A stretch of 64,000 nt of DNA from Prostheceraeus crozeri (lineage: Eukaryota > Platyhelminthes > Polycladida > Euryleptidae), in NCBI GenBank assembly GCA_907163375.1, contig CAJQUW010015601.1:62001-126000 (forward strand), written 5' to 3'. Below the pieces are notes generated by a model. It was not told the origin of the DNA. It ran no database searches and saw only the letters and a program-made list of their open reading frames with translations. Made by a program: the position numbers and the translations under genes. Below are positions 1 through 11,130 of the stretch, in pieces (within the stretch, counting starts at the first letter, position 1; each line of letters begins with the position of its first letter).

Positions 1-368
1 TGCATTCGAACGGTACGATTCTTGCCGATCAATCGATAATTCGATCACTGCCGTTTTCCTTCAATATTTTGATCAATGAGCGATCATTTGTTGAATTTAC
101 TTTAACTACAAATATAGATAGGCTAAGGCTTGGTAATTTCTAAGACATCATGCACATGTAGGCTAAGTAAGTGAACTTTTAATCTAACTTTCGTTTTGAT
201 GAGATGGCCTAGTACAAAAATATCGATATTCATCCACATAGCATAATAATTTTAGAAATCGCGAGTGTTATATTTCAAAACCGGAAAAGCGGAACACTTC
301 TTCAGCACAATCGCCGGGATATCATGGGGCCAGGTATAGCTGCCACACACTCCTGGTTGAAACACACT
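1..368. other. Unassigned left edge
   Basis: AT-rich sequence in which I see no gene, convincing open frame or repeat. Confidence 0.5.
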
Positions 369-531
369 TGTGCTGTTTTGATGTTGTCGCCGTGATGACG
401 ATGTAGTGCGCGTAGACCGTTATTTTGACGTGTGCTGTCTTCATGGTGCAGCCGTGATGGCGATGCGGTGCGCATAGACAGTGTTGTTTTGACTTGTACC
501 GTCTTGATGTTATAGCCGTGATGGCGATGCG
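369..531. repeat. 62-bp minisatellite, left part
   Basis: About 2.6 copies of a 62-64-bp unit, with copies starting near 369, 431 and 495. Each contains TGTGCTGTCTTGATG, then GCCGTGATGGCGATG, then a GCGCRTAGAC block. The array stops at GCGATGCG (524-531) and resumes after the same 8 bases at 3371-3378. It therefore appears to be one array split by the L2-like LINE. Confidence 0.75.
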
Positions 532-948
532 GTATGAACGTATGTAGTTAAGAACCTTTTACATAAGGTCGTTTCGTCACAGGTGACTTCAAGGCCGCTG
601 TACAATCAATTTACAATAGCTTATAAAAATTTATCTAAAATAAATTCATTGTAAAGCCTTTAAAAGTTGATAGCGAGTCTGATGTCCACGAGAAGTGAAA
701 AATATTATTATTAATTATTATTGAATTATTATTTATTATTCGAAACGCAGCTATCGGAAAAGAACGCCCACCGAACATAGGCCATCGATGTATACGTATC
801 TGTAGTATTTTTGCATCGCTAGACCGCGGACATGTTTGGTTCGGGATGGATGCCAATAATGTCAATTTCGAAGATGGATAGGATGGAGCTTTGTATTGTA
901 AACAAAGAAAGGTGAGAGCTCCCATTCTTTTCTCGATCCTTCCACATA

Positions 949-2290
949 CACTTAGCACAATTGAAAACGCACCACCTGTCAAATCCAGCTAATTCAAAGT
1001 AAATCGCTTCGATTGAATATGGAATGAAGGACGCACGCTAATTGACATAGATATCTGCACGACGGCGGTCTGGTGGTGGGATTGCGTAATTGTTCAGACT
1101 GAATTACTGAAGCAAGCATTATTATTACCGAATTACTTAGCAAGCATGTGTTCAAATTGAACTTCGATCATGAAATATAAAATTAACGACTTATTATGGG
1201 AAATGACGGTTTTGTGAAAAATCTTAAGATGGTGCGTCAAATGTCTGATGCCGAAAGATGGCGTGCTATTGGCATGCTTGCGCTGGAATGTCCCTTCGGC
1301 AGTCGGACATTTCGCATACGTTCGACTGCGACGACTCTCAAGAAAGCGAGAGCAAATGGGCACATGCTGGCGGTGCGAGGCAATCCGGCACTCCCGCAAC
1401 TCTGCTACGACTGCAATGTGGGGCGAAAGAAGTCGCTGAGCTCGGGCGGCTTCGAGAGCAAGGACTCGCTCAAGGAAGATGCGCAAATGCCCCAGATTAA
1501 CACCTGCGCATGTGGCACGAGAGAGCGGTGGGCGATGCAACGAGTTCACTGGAGACTACGTATCATCTTCACTGACGAGGTTTCGTCTGTTCCGCAATGG
1601 CCGCATTCGTGTTTTAGCGTGTGCCAAGCAACACAGCCAACACGTCCAGCACTCATCAGCAACAGGGATCCGTGTGGGCAGGCATCGCTGGTAGTGCTCA
1701 ACACGAACGTGACTGATGAGCGTTATGCTGAACTGCTGCAAACGCATCTTCTGCCATTTGCGACTCGAACATTCGGAGACGTGACCAACTGGATCCTGCA
1801 AGATGATAACGCACCTTCGCATCGTGCATACAATGTGACGCAGCTGAAGGAAAACTTAGGGATACGGACTCTTCGCTGGCCATCAAGGTCGCCGGACATG
1901 AACCTGATCGAGCACGTGTGGGATTATCTGAAGCGCCAAGTTCAGCAGCCTGACCCGCCTCCGCAAACACTACAAGAGACAGTGTTGCAGTTTGGCAACA
2001 AATTCCTCAAAATTTTTCTGAGACGGCTCGTCCTCAGAATGCCGCGGCGAATCAGTGCCTTATTGACTGCTCGCGGAGATTATACCCGCTATTAACTTGT
2101 ACAAGTATGTTAATTTCTTTTTCTTAATCACTAAAAGTTTTACATTACATGTCATTAGACCCCTGACCGCCGTCGGGCCGTAGCACAGATATCTATGTCG
2201 GTTAGAATGCGTCCTCCATTCTTTATCAATCGTGTATAGCGATCAATTTGACGGATTTGACAGGTGGTGCGTTTTCAATTGTGCTAAGTG
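949..2290 (+). mobile_element. Tc1-like DNA transposon with TA target duplication
   Basis: The 1,342-bp element is flanked by TA at 947-948 and 2291-2292. Its inverted ends start CACTTAGCACAATTG and match imperfectly over about 125 bp, including GACATAGATATCTG and GACGGCGGTC. It encodes a damaged Tc1 transposase. It sits inside the L2-like LINE, so it is younger than that LINE. Confidence 0.88.
1196..2095 (+). pseudogene. Tc1 transposase remnant
   Basis: The product would be a cut-and-paste transposase of the Tc1 family. The C-terminal half is well preserved. FTDE carries the first catalytic Asp. QDDNAPSHRA carries the second Asp. SRSPDMNLIEHVWD carries the Glu, and counting 34 residues between the last two gives the Tc1 signature D34E. 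The tail MPRRISALLTARG is also typical. The N-terminal helix-turn-helix half is scrambled: MSDAERWRAIGML is in this frame, but its continuation GMSLRQSD lies in another frame near 1285. The stretch after FTDE also changes frame, since SLTRFRLFRNGRIRV is read in an overlapping frame. At least two frameshifts therefore make it nonfunctional. The 300-codon open frame is partly fortuitous. Confidence 0.85.
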
Positions 2291-3370
2291 TATTAGTGAC
2301 CACTTGAGTTGAAGAAGTATCGGTGTGATGTGACAAGAATAACCACAATTGTTAACAAGTCGAGCTGCCGCATGGATAATCCTCTGAAGTCGATGTAGTG
2401 TTATTGATGGCAACTCTACATAGCACGAAATACAATAATCTACCCTTGAAAGTACAATAGCATTCACCATGACTTTAGTGGCAGATGTTGTCAGGCAATG
2501 TCGAATACTTCGTATGTGTCTCATCGCCGGGAAGCAGGTAGAACTTGTTTGAGAAATGCTCTGCCTTATTGACAGTCCAGAATCGATGAGTTCCCAAATA
2601 ACGAATACTCTGTACGGAGGCCACAAGTATATCGTATTGTCTCACAGATTCCAATATGGCTTTCCGCCTAGGAGATACAAATAACATAACATGACATGTG
2701 ATTTTGATGGATTTAGGAGTACTCGATTAGAAGATTGCCATACATTCACCGAATCAATACAAGATGAAACATTATCACGCAGGACACTTACGCTTGAAAT
2801 CGAAGAAGAGCTGCGAATGAATATATCATCAGCAAAAGCTTGAAGACTGAGTCCAAATTTCTGAACTGTTGTGGAAATGTCAGAAGTCTATATCAAAAGC
2901 AAAAGAGGCCCAAGAACTGAGCCTTGTGGCACTCCACACACTTCGCTTTAATGCTGAGAAGGATGACTTGTAATTAACACCAGTATAGCGGTCATTAAGA
3001 AATGAATCGAGGAACTTCAAAACTACTCCCGAAAGACCGACTGACATTCGGAGACGACGAAGCAGAATATCGATATCGACAATCAAAAGCAGCACTGAGG
3101 TCCAGAGTTGTTACTAGAGACACAAGACCTCTATCCATTGCAGTGAGTAGATCGGATTCAATGTCGGCTCCCAAAATTCCTTCTCTAAGACATTGATTAA
3201 AAATATTCAGTAGAAAAGGAGTAAACATTTCGGCACAGACCTTGATGACATTTATAGAAATTGCGTCACTCGAGGAACTTTTGTTGGGGTCTTTTGAACG
3301 CTGACAACACTGACTGAGAGTCAACCAGCTCAAAGTTCGAAAAGCAAACATGATCAGAATGCTGATCTAT

Positions 3371-3510
3371 GCGATGCGCATGGAAAGTGTTGTTTTGAAT
3401 TGTGCTGTCTTGATGTTGCAGCCGTGATGGCAATGTCGTGCGCGCAGACCGTTCTTTTGAATTGTGCTGTCTTGATGTTGTAGCCGTGATGACGACGATT
3501 ACTGGTCCAG
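3371..3510. repeat. 62-bp minisatellite, right part
   Basis: This continues the array at 369-531 with the same unit; TGTGCTGTCTTGATGTTG starts at 3401 and 3463, exactly 62 bp apart. It begins with GCGATGCG, the presumed target duplication of the L2-like LINE. Confidence 0.75.
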
Positions 3511-4529
3511 GAGGTGGACAACATTGGAAAATACAAAAGTTAGAATTCGAATGCAACCGCAATTTTCAATCAAAGATAGTACCAACATAAATGCAATTGC
3601 TTTTGATATTTATCGTCGTTGGGAGGTATTAGGGAGCTCACAAAGTTGGCCCATTTTACTTGGTACGGCTTATCTGCGGTGAAAGTGATTAATTGATTGC
3701 ATGCATATATTTACAGCAATATTTTTTAGTGACGGAGTAGGTTCCTTGTATTAATGCTTGTTAGAAGACTCTAGGTACGTTTGAAAATTTGGTAAATTTA
3801 CGTAAAAATGCGAAAAAGAAAATGACGTTGACGTGTTCAAGACTGTGCGAAAGTATCATGATGGGCAACCAATATACATTTTTGCGATCTATTTGATATG
3901 ATAATATATAATTTTTGCCCGAAGTGAAAATCGCGGTTTTGCTGAACTTATCTACATGTAAGTCGACTCAATTTGCCTGTTGACTGTATTAGCAATGTAT
4001 TATGTAAGATTCAATATTCCAACGAATCATGCACATGACATTTTCAAGTCACTTTTATTGTGTTAACATAATCATCATTAATTGTACATATTTTGTGATT
4101 CTACAGGGTGAACCAGAAATATCTGGACCTAAGTCTACCTTCTTATAATAAATTAAAAATGGTCAGTCACAGATTCAAATTACTAAATAGATCAACATGC
4201 TGAGATTATCGCATTTTCTTGTAATTGATCATAGAAATTCAGACATGTCTCTAAATCTCTATTCAAATACTGCTTCAAGAAGTTTCGCGAGCGATTCTCA
4301 CGAAAGTCTAAGCGCGAATACACGACCGCAGATGTCTTTCGCCGCTTGCTGTGCTCCTCAGACCCATTGATCAGCTCCCTAAGAAAACCAGCAACGTCCA
4401 GGAAAGGCATGAGTCCATCTGAGGCCCTGCACTTGTTGTCGGGTGCATTGATAGTGGGGAATTGTTTATCAATTGTTTATATTATTATGGGAAGTTCCAA
4501 TATAAAGTTTTTGTGAGTGTATAACGGAA
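3511..4529. other. Intergenic, no gene seen
   Basis: AT-rich sequence without a convincing gene. Near 4106 there is CAGGGTGAACCAGAAAT, which resembles the end of some mariner/IS630 elements, but I found no partner end. Confidence 0.4.
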
Positions 4530-4745
4530 GTTTTCTCGTTGCTGCGGTTGCCATAGCAACCGTTGCTAGGTGAAAATATGACCATTGAAGTCCTTGATGT
4601 CGATTTAGTGGGGGTAGGCGCATGTTTTATAGCCGTAACTACTGTAGTTTTCTCGTCGCTATGCAAAAGTGGTTGCCATAGCAACCGTTGCTAGGTAAAA
4701 ATATGACCATTGAAATCATTGATATCGATTTAGTGGGGGCGGTCA
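4530..4745. repeat. Two-copy direct repeat with RFX-like palindromes
   Basis: Two copies of a unit of about 75-100 bp lie 117-125 bp apart. Each has GTTTTCTCG, then GGTTGCCATAGCAACC, then GTTGCTAGGT and AAATATGACCATTGAA, ending in GATTTAGTGGGGG. GTTGCCATAGCAAC (4547-4560 and 4672-4685) fits the X-box consensus of RFX factors: two half-sites GTTGCC and AGCAAC around AT. The unit may be a dispersed repeat family; function is unproven. Confidence 0.6.
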
Positions 4746-4804
4746 TCAACTTTTTACCCATCCTTCATAATTTTCGCGCTATTAATTTTGTCCACCTAAT
4801 TGCA

Positions 4805-4865
4805 ATTCTGGACCACTGTGCGATGTCGTGTGCGTAGACCGATGTTTTGAATTGTACTGTTGTGA
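4805..4865. repeat. Single degenerate copy of the 62-bp minisatellite unit
   Basis: GCGATGTCGTGTGCGTAGACC followed by TTTTGAATTGTACTG matches the unit at 369-531 and 3371-3510. It lies directly downstream of another LINE RT scrap. Confidence 0.55.
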
Positions 4866-4879
4866 TGCTTTAATGCTAT

Positions 4880-5070
4880 TTTAGTGTTGCAACGTACTTG
4901 ATCGCATGCAGTGCAGACGCGTCTGCCTGCGATAAAGTTTGCAAAGTATCGCATGAAAATAGAAGTAATTTCGGTCAGTTGGATTTTGTGAATGAGTGCA
5001 TGCATGTGAATTGCGTCGAATGCTCTGGTCATGTCCAGCCGTGTGGTGATTGTGAGGCATGGGTGGCTTT
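4880..5070 (-). pseudogene. LINE reverse-transcriptase fragment
   Basis: The minus strand reads TTRLDMTRAFDAI, an RT motif-A type sequence, followed by LIHKIQLTEI and MRYFANFIAGRR, the fingers/palm region of a non-LTR reverse transcriptase. Only about 60 residues remain, with no endonuclease or YxDD box nearby. The clade cannot be fixed from this piece. Confidence 0.6.
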
Positions 5071-5074
5071 TGCT

Positions 5075-5219
5075 ATTTTCAGGATTTGAAAAAGTCAAGT
5101 ACAAGATTCTAACTTTCAATTTTTTTTATCAATATACTTGGACACGAATAGCCGAAATGAATAGATAAAAAAATTAAAAAGTTAACACCTTCTACTTGGC
5201 TTTTCCAAATCCTGAAAAT
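5075..5219. repeat. Inverted repeat (hairpin), 55-bp arms
   Basis: Arm 5075-5129 and arm 5164-5219 are imperfect reverse complements. Both contain ATTTTCAGGATTTG, then AAGYCAAGTA, then TAACTTTYAATTTTTTTAT, separated by a 34-bp loop. It could be a small fold-back element. Confidence 0.7.
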
Positions 5220-5818
5220 TAGTCATGACAATGGGACAAGACATTTTCTCTCAGCTTTTGCTATTGTTTGTTTACTAAGTGTATCGCTTCGTATTGTTTC
5301 GACCCCCTATCCACTGCACAGGGCCGGGTAATCTGCAACATATTGCACCATATTATTCAAAATTGAAGATGCTTCTACCCCACACCAGCAGAATCACCAT
5401 GATTAGAAGTTAAACAATCGGAATTGTGGACGTTCAATCACCGAGTAAAACAACTTCTGCAGAGTATAACAGTTAATGGCATTTTTTTAATAAAAGCATG
5501 AAGCAGGTCAAAGAAGTCATATTCACTTCAATTCTGAATCCTGTGAAACGTTGAGAAGATCTGTTTACCAATATTAAAGCGGAATCGCAAAATCTGATGG
5601 TCAGCATAATACAAAAAGAATGAATGATATCTAAAAGCTTGCAGATCAGATAGAGCTAATAAAAAATTGATTTTTAACGGAACACATAGTATGCGGAACA
5701 CAAGGACAGTTCAAATGGTTCACTGTCTGAGGATAGTCAATCTGTATGCTGGAGAGGCTATAATACTGAGTCGACCCCAGTCTAAAGGAGCAGTTGCAAA
5801 GTAAAAATGATGTTGCGT
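5220..5818. other. Intergenic, no gene seen
   Basis: I see no coding signal, RNA gene or repeat here. Confidence 0.4.
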
Positions 5819-6645
5819 CATAGAGTAGGTATATTAGGTAAAGTAGTAACTCAGCATTTATTAAATCCCCAATGTGTATATAGTTTCGATTTCATTTAAT
5901 GAACATGAGTCGAGACCCAGTACAACTTGTGAGATATGCAAATCTTTACACGTTTGGAGAAATGCACACGAATTTGACTGATCCTGAGAGCAATACAGAA
6001 TAAAGAATAGTATTCCACAAATTCTCCATGTCATGACAACTTGGAGAGGTAGTATGGTTTGTTACATTAGCAATTCGATGGGCTATTACTAAAAGTTCAG
6101 CTTTATCATACCAAGATTATTTTCTTAAGTGTGATCATATCACAAACTGCCACAGAAAGAGCAAAACTTCGTAATCAAAGAAACTGATCACAATGAACTT
6201 CAAAAGATGCAAAGGGGTCCACATTACTATTTTGATTCAAGGAATGACGCCCTGTGAATCATAAAATCATGCCGCTGAAAATTGAATTAAAGACATGACA
6301 TCTCACCTAAAGGAGCAAAATAAGATCTCAACTTTTCCTTGAAGACTTGCATTATGGTTCATGAAATTTCCTAGATCATCAGTTTAATTTCCGCTGAATT
6401 AAGATGCTTATTAGTGAATATTCATTCCTTCTGATATCCAACTTGTTTCGTACTATTTATAAAGGGGCTTCATGTCGGTAGCATATAAATTTGCAAAAAT
6501 TTAGCTTTTTAAAAACTGCTCAAATAATTTTTTGGATCACACGAACGTGATCTCCGTAAAAAACAGAATCTTTTCATATAAAAATTTTCACTGTATACAG
6601 ACACTTTTTTAAGTCGATACCCTACCTATATGTACTTACTATATG
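5819..6645 (+). mobile_element. Nonautonomous DNA transposon, family M1, full-length copy
   Basis: An 827-bp element without coding capacity. It begins CATAGAGTAGGTATATTAGG and ends with the reverse complement of CATATAGTAAGTACATATAGG, giving imperfect inverted ends of about 30-35 bp. Landmarks shared with the copies at 45-61 kb are TTTATTAAATCCCCAATGTG, CTTGAAGACTTGCATTATG and TGATATCCAACTTGTTTC. It is the most divergent and most complete copy, hence probably the oldest. The superfamily is uncertain because no transposase is present. Confidence 0.75.
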
Positions 6646-9600
6646 TGTTGCACTGCAATTTTGGGAGCTATTGAATCATAGGAACATCAAAATCTGAGGG
6701 GAGCTCCTGGGCTCAAAATAGCTCGGGTAAAATAGGATTAATGTACATTGTTTGTGACTGGCCGTCTAGGCGAAGTGAGTGCTTGTACTTTTTGGAACAC
6801 CAGTTTTCGTTATTTGGAACTGCCTTTGAGAGTATCCTATAGCGCTGAACGAACAACGAAAGCAAGAAATAACAGCAAATGGAAATGGAGCAGAAATGTA
6901 AACAAACCGATGTCTTAATGTAATTTACAAAGTGACAAAAATTTCATATCAGTGCCACTGTATATAGTGTAAAAGAGAGCACACAAATTGTCCTAAATCA
7001 TCACCACAAACATTTAAAGCAGTGCAATAACAGCAAAATATCAGTAGACATTTTAGATAACGATTGTGATATCCTTCGCCTGCGAATCCACGAGGCTATG
7101 ATTGCAGATATCCTCCATGCCTCTATTAGCAGTAACTAAGAGTGCAATGATTACCGAGGAGCCATCTTACATTTTCTGATAATATTTAAGATGTGAACCT
7201 CTTTTCCTATCTGCTGCATACTTGACGATGTGTTCGTAATCACGAAACATTGCAATCAAAATATATTTATAGCAGCAAGGGCAACTCACCCAACACACTT
7301 GACAACACTGCTTGATGCATTCATACTACTACAAAGCAGCTACCTGAATACATGTCTAATAGGTTATCATCCATTAGCCCGCGAACATTCACTTACTATG
7401 CTCACTATCATAAATTTCTATAAACTAAACATGGATATGTAGTGATATCGAGCGATGTGAACTAGGGTTGATGATTTGTGATATTGATTCAAAAGGCTGA
7501 TGTTCAGGTGCGTACCGATTATAATACTGAGAGTGAGACTCAATATTTGATAATTCTAATTTACAGAATGTTGAAGTTAGTCAACCACACAAATTCATAC
7601 GTGAAAAGCTGTCATCTGGATTAAGGAGAACAATTAAGTATTGTTAAAATACGAAGGTATTGAGTTATGATAATTGGCAATAAAATGTATTTCAGAGAAA
7701 GTATTGTTGAAGAATAGTTTCCAACTATCTCTATGCAACGCCAATCACTCAGTAAACACTCTGTACCTATCTGTCGGAGAGACGAATACCGGCGACTAGT
7801 GAGTGCAGCTTGCCTCAAATCCGACGTCTACGTGTTAGCAAGGAAAACGAAGGAAGGAAACACGGGAAATAGATCGATGGTCTTTTCTCCTTAAGAGATG
7901 CGAGGAGAAGGGATGCATAGGTAGGTGATTATCAGAGATAAAACAATGATGAATGAATGACACGGATGGTGATAACAACAATAGAGAGCTTGAACATCCA
8001 ACAAAAGAATGATTCTCTCTAATATAAACCTATGTTATGACAGACAAATTATCATTTATCACCATCATCATTGACCTACACTTCACTATTCGTTAATGCT
8101 ATGGTAAAACCGCTCACACATCCGTATTGTTCCATTTTCATAATCTTGTGCGCCTAAAATTCCAAACTATGAATGTTATATTTGGATAATATTCTCCAGT
8201 AGCACAGCATCAGTCATAAAGGATGATAAAAGGCTAACAAAATAACAAAACGAGCATCTCAAACAAATAACGCCCGAGCTTCGACCTCGATAAAATTTCT
8301 GTTGATGCCGAGCTTTAACCTGCGAATGTCTTGTGTGCAGAGAAACAGCCGTTGAAGTAAAATAGACACCCAGAGAAAAAGTTATCATTCATTCGATATT
8401 CAAATGCAGACGTCTCTGGCTTTACGAGGCCAGAATAGCATTTTTTTATGGAAAAAAGGTTAATTTATGAAAATTGTAAGCTTTTCTAGGATAGCTATCA
8501 AAAATAGACAAAAAGCGCGTTCTTACTAGCACGATTACTAATTGATTATAACTGTAACGATAAATTGAAATAAAATTGCCGTGTATGTGCAACATAGCCA
8601 TTGGTCACATTAGCACCATTTTCAACAATAAATCACACTCTCAAATAATCACATCGTTGAGAGCACTCCCAGAACGACTTTCTTGAACGATAAAAAATCA
8701 TAAGTCATTGCAAAATGCAAATACTATTTTCGATGTCAGAATCACAATCAGGTAATCAAGATGTATATACCAGCATCTTGCCATTTCGTTTCACAATAGC
8801 GGCGCAGTTCATAGAAGGAGGTCAGTGATACACGATCTTTTATGTATTTATTTGCCTCATGACAATAGTAAATATCACACTTGTACTCAGTGAATATTGG
8901 GTCATTATCCACTAAGTGAACGGCAACCTACTCGTCGTCATTGAATGCAAGAATTTGGCAAGCATGGTTATATCGTGTCACTGAAGAATTTTCACTAGTT
9001 TTTTTTGTCTACTTATATACCCGACAGAAGAACATTGTCGAAACTAGATCCTGATTGGCTGAAGCTATAGCGATAAAATCGTTGAGGTAAATTCAAGTTG
9101 TCATAATGTGAAACGTAGCACTAAACAATAAATCGTTGAGTTTAGTTGCTGAAATATCGTTATGATTCTATAGCTGTCGTTATCGGTGTAACGTTAACGC
9201 ACCTTAAATCCTTCCCGCTCATTTCGTCATTAGCCATTGACTCAGTCCACTGCTACGCGCAGTGAGGCCTACAATAGATGGCTGAGGCACTGGCTACGCC
9301 GTGTGGTTAACTTTCACTATCAGTTTTCCGACTACTTCAGATGGTTGAGTGTTAAGCCAAAGCATGTCAATTGCTTTCATCAATTCTCAATTTCACAGGT
9401 TATTTGCAAATTAGATTGACTTGTGTGTAATAATGACTTGAAAAAATCAATTATTATGATCATCATCACTCACTTGTTGCTTTATCAACATGCTTTGGAT
9501 GAATTTCTTAATTGTTAATGCGAAAGACCACATGTATTGTTACTGCTAAAGACCACATGCAGATTCGTTTAATAGTTATATGAATGTCAACTAGCGCTTA

Positions 9601-10504
9601 AGGCTTCAGACAAATGAAATTATTCACATAGGAAGTTAATTCTATGTAAAATATACTAGCAAATGATAATACTCATCAATTCGAAAATAGATGAGAGTAC
9701 ATATACAACTAAAATATCATTGGGGAAAGAATGATACGGGATATGGGCTGACACAGATGAAGAATGAATAATCGCTCCTTCTGACAACAAAGGACAGGTC
9801 TCGAAGTGCGGATGGAAAGGGTCTCTGGGATCGACTAGAGCGGGCGTACCTGAGTTAGCTTGTGTGACCATTCTTCCGTATAAATTTATTCTTTAATGAC
9901 GTCTTCGTTGAATACTCTTGTCTACTTTAGAATTCATGAGTACTGTCGTGTGTCAGTATATTTTACACAGTATTGACTTTCTATGTGCGTAATTGTATAT
10001 GACTGCAACACGAATGCGCGCTATTTCTGGATCTATGGCTAAAATAATCATTTCCCTTCGCAGCTAAGACAACATGCATAAAACATAGTTCCATGTTCAT
10101 AATGTTTGGAAAAATGAAGCATTTGATGGTCATATTTTTTATTAATTGTTGTCATCTAATAAAAATAAGACTATAAAATACTTGATTTTTCCAGCCATTA
10201 TGAATAATTCCATCAATCAAGGCATATTTCAAAGTCATGGTTCTATGAACGTATTTATTTTTGTTACAAAAAGCCAATAAGTATCAGCGTAAACGATGTT
10301 TTTAGTAGAAGCCGATAGCCATCACCTCCAGTAAAATCACATTCTCAAAACATGTCGACAACAAGTTTTTTGTGGAATAAGGGATATATGTCTTTGGAAT
10401 AAGGGGTATATAATATTCGAATCAACATCAATTGCAACTGACAGAAAACATGACTCGCCGAAATCGTCTACATGAGATTTGATGAGGAGAATTTTTACTA
10501 CGAT
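6646..10504. other. Intergenic, no gene seen
   Basis: Almost 3.9 kb of AT-rich sequence. Open frames here are all shorter than about 75 codons, lack recognisable domains and show no coherent splice pattern. I see no repeats or RNA genes. Confidence 0.4.
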
Positions 10505-11130
10505 TCTCTAGAGAATAGAATAGAAGGCGTTTATTCTTTCATCAGAGCTTCAATAATGGCAATCGTGAGGCCAAAACTTTCATGAAACTTTTTCACACAA
10601 TTATACAAGCAGTAGTAAATTCTAAAGTAAGTGGAATGAAGAGAATACATAAAACATTAAAAGTCATTATTCACAAATTTAACTATTGACACAATCAATG
10701 AGCGTGAACGCATTGAATTTTTGGTTTCGGGAATGGAGAACTTGTTCGTGAATTTGAGTTTTCGGGGTACCAGATGATGCAAAGGATGATCCGAATAACG
10801 TGTCATCGCTTTGAACATCCGGATGCCGATTACAACACGTCGGTATTCAAGAGGAAGAAAGCCATTACACATGCATGCAGAAGATCCACAAATCACTTTA
10901 TGCGCCCTATCTTGCACTCTTGTCATAACAGTTGAATTTGATACACTGGTATTTATAAAAAGTGGCGCAGAGTATTCTAATATGCTTCGAGTGCAATTAT
11001 TATATATCTTTATGAGATCAGCAGTGGGCAGTAAAGGCTTCAACTGTCTCAATATGTGAATACGAGATGACGCTTTCTTAGTAACTTCACGAAGTGAATA
11101 TTTTGTCTGAAAAAATATCAACACAATCAA
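10505..11130 (-). pseudogene. LINE C-terminal fragment with 3' tail
   Basis: A minus-strand open frame of 157 codons matches the thumb/C-terminal part of non-LTR reverse transcriptases. It shows ASSRIHILRQLKPLLP, DLIKIYNNCTRSILEYSAP, then RVQDRAHKVICG. The 5' part is missing, including the endonuclease and the RT catalytic box. Downstream, AATAAACGCC and CTTCTATTCTATTCT near 10505-10535 look like the element's 3' end. It is probably of the Jockey/CR1 group, but the subgroup is uncertain. It is a 5'-truncated dead copy. Confidence 0.65.

Larger units (their letters stand above)
532..3370 (-). mobile_element. L2-like LINE, 5'-truncated, split by a Tc1 element
   Basis: This is a non-LTR retrotransposon read on the minus strand. 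From the right it shows reverse-transcriptase pieces: FSNFELVDSQSVLSAF, DAISINVIKVCAEM, and TLDLSAAFD (RT motif A). Then come the post-RT signatures SRVDYCISCYVELP and RLQRIIHAAARLV followed by HITP. Left of the Tc1 insertion it continues with RIEKRMGALTFLC and ends with DSLSTFKGFTMNLF. Its 3' UTR contains TTGTACAGCGGCCTTGA, typical of L2 elements. Frameshifts and stops are numerous, so it is dead. The 8-bp direct repeat GCGATGCG at 524-531 and 3371-3378 looks like its target duplication. Removing the Tc1 element and one TA gives a continuous frame across the junction (LKWSLI/CGRIEKRM). Confidence 0.8.

Noticed and set aside
340-545. A CRISPR-like array
   Set aside because: The 62-bp units are contiguous and similar along their whole length, without unique spacers, and the context is an animal genome.
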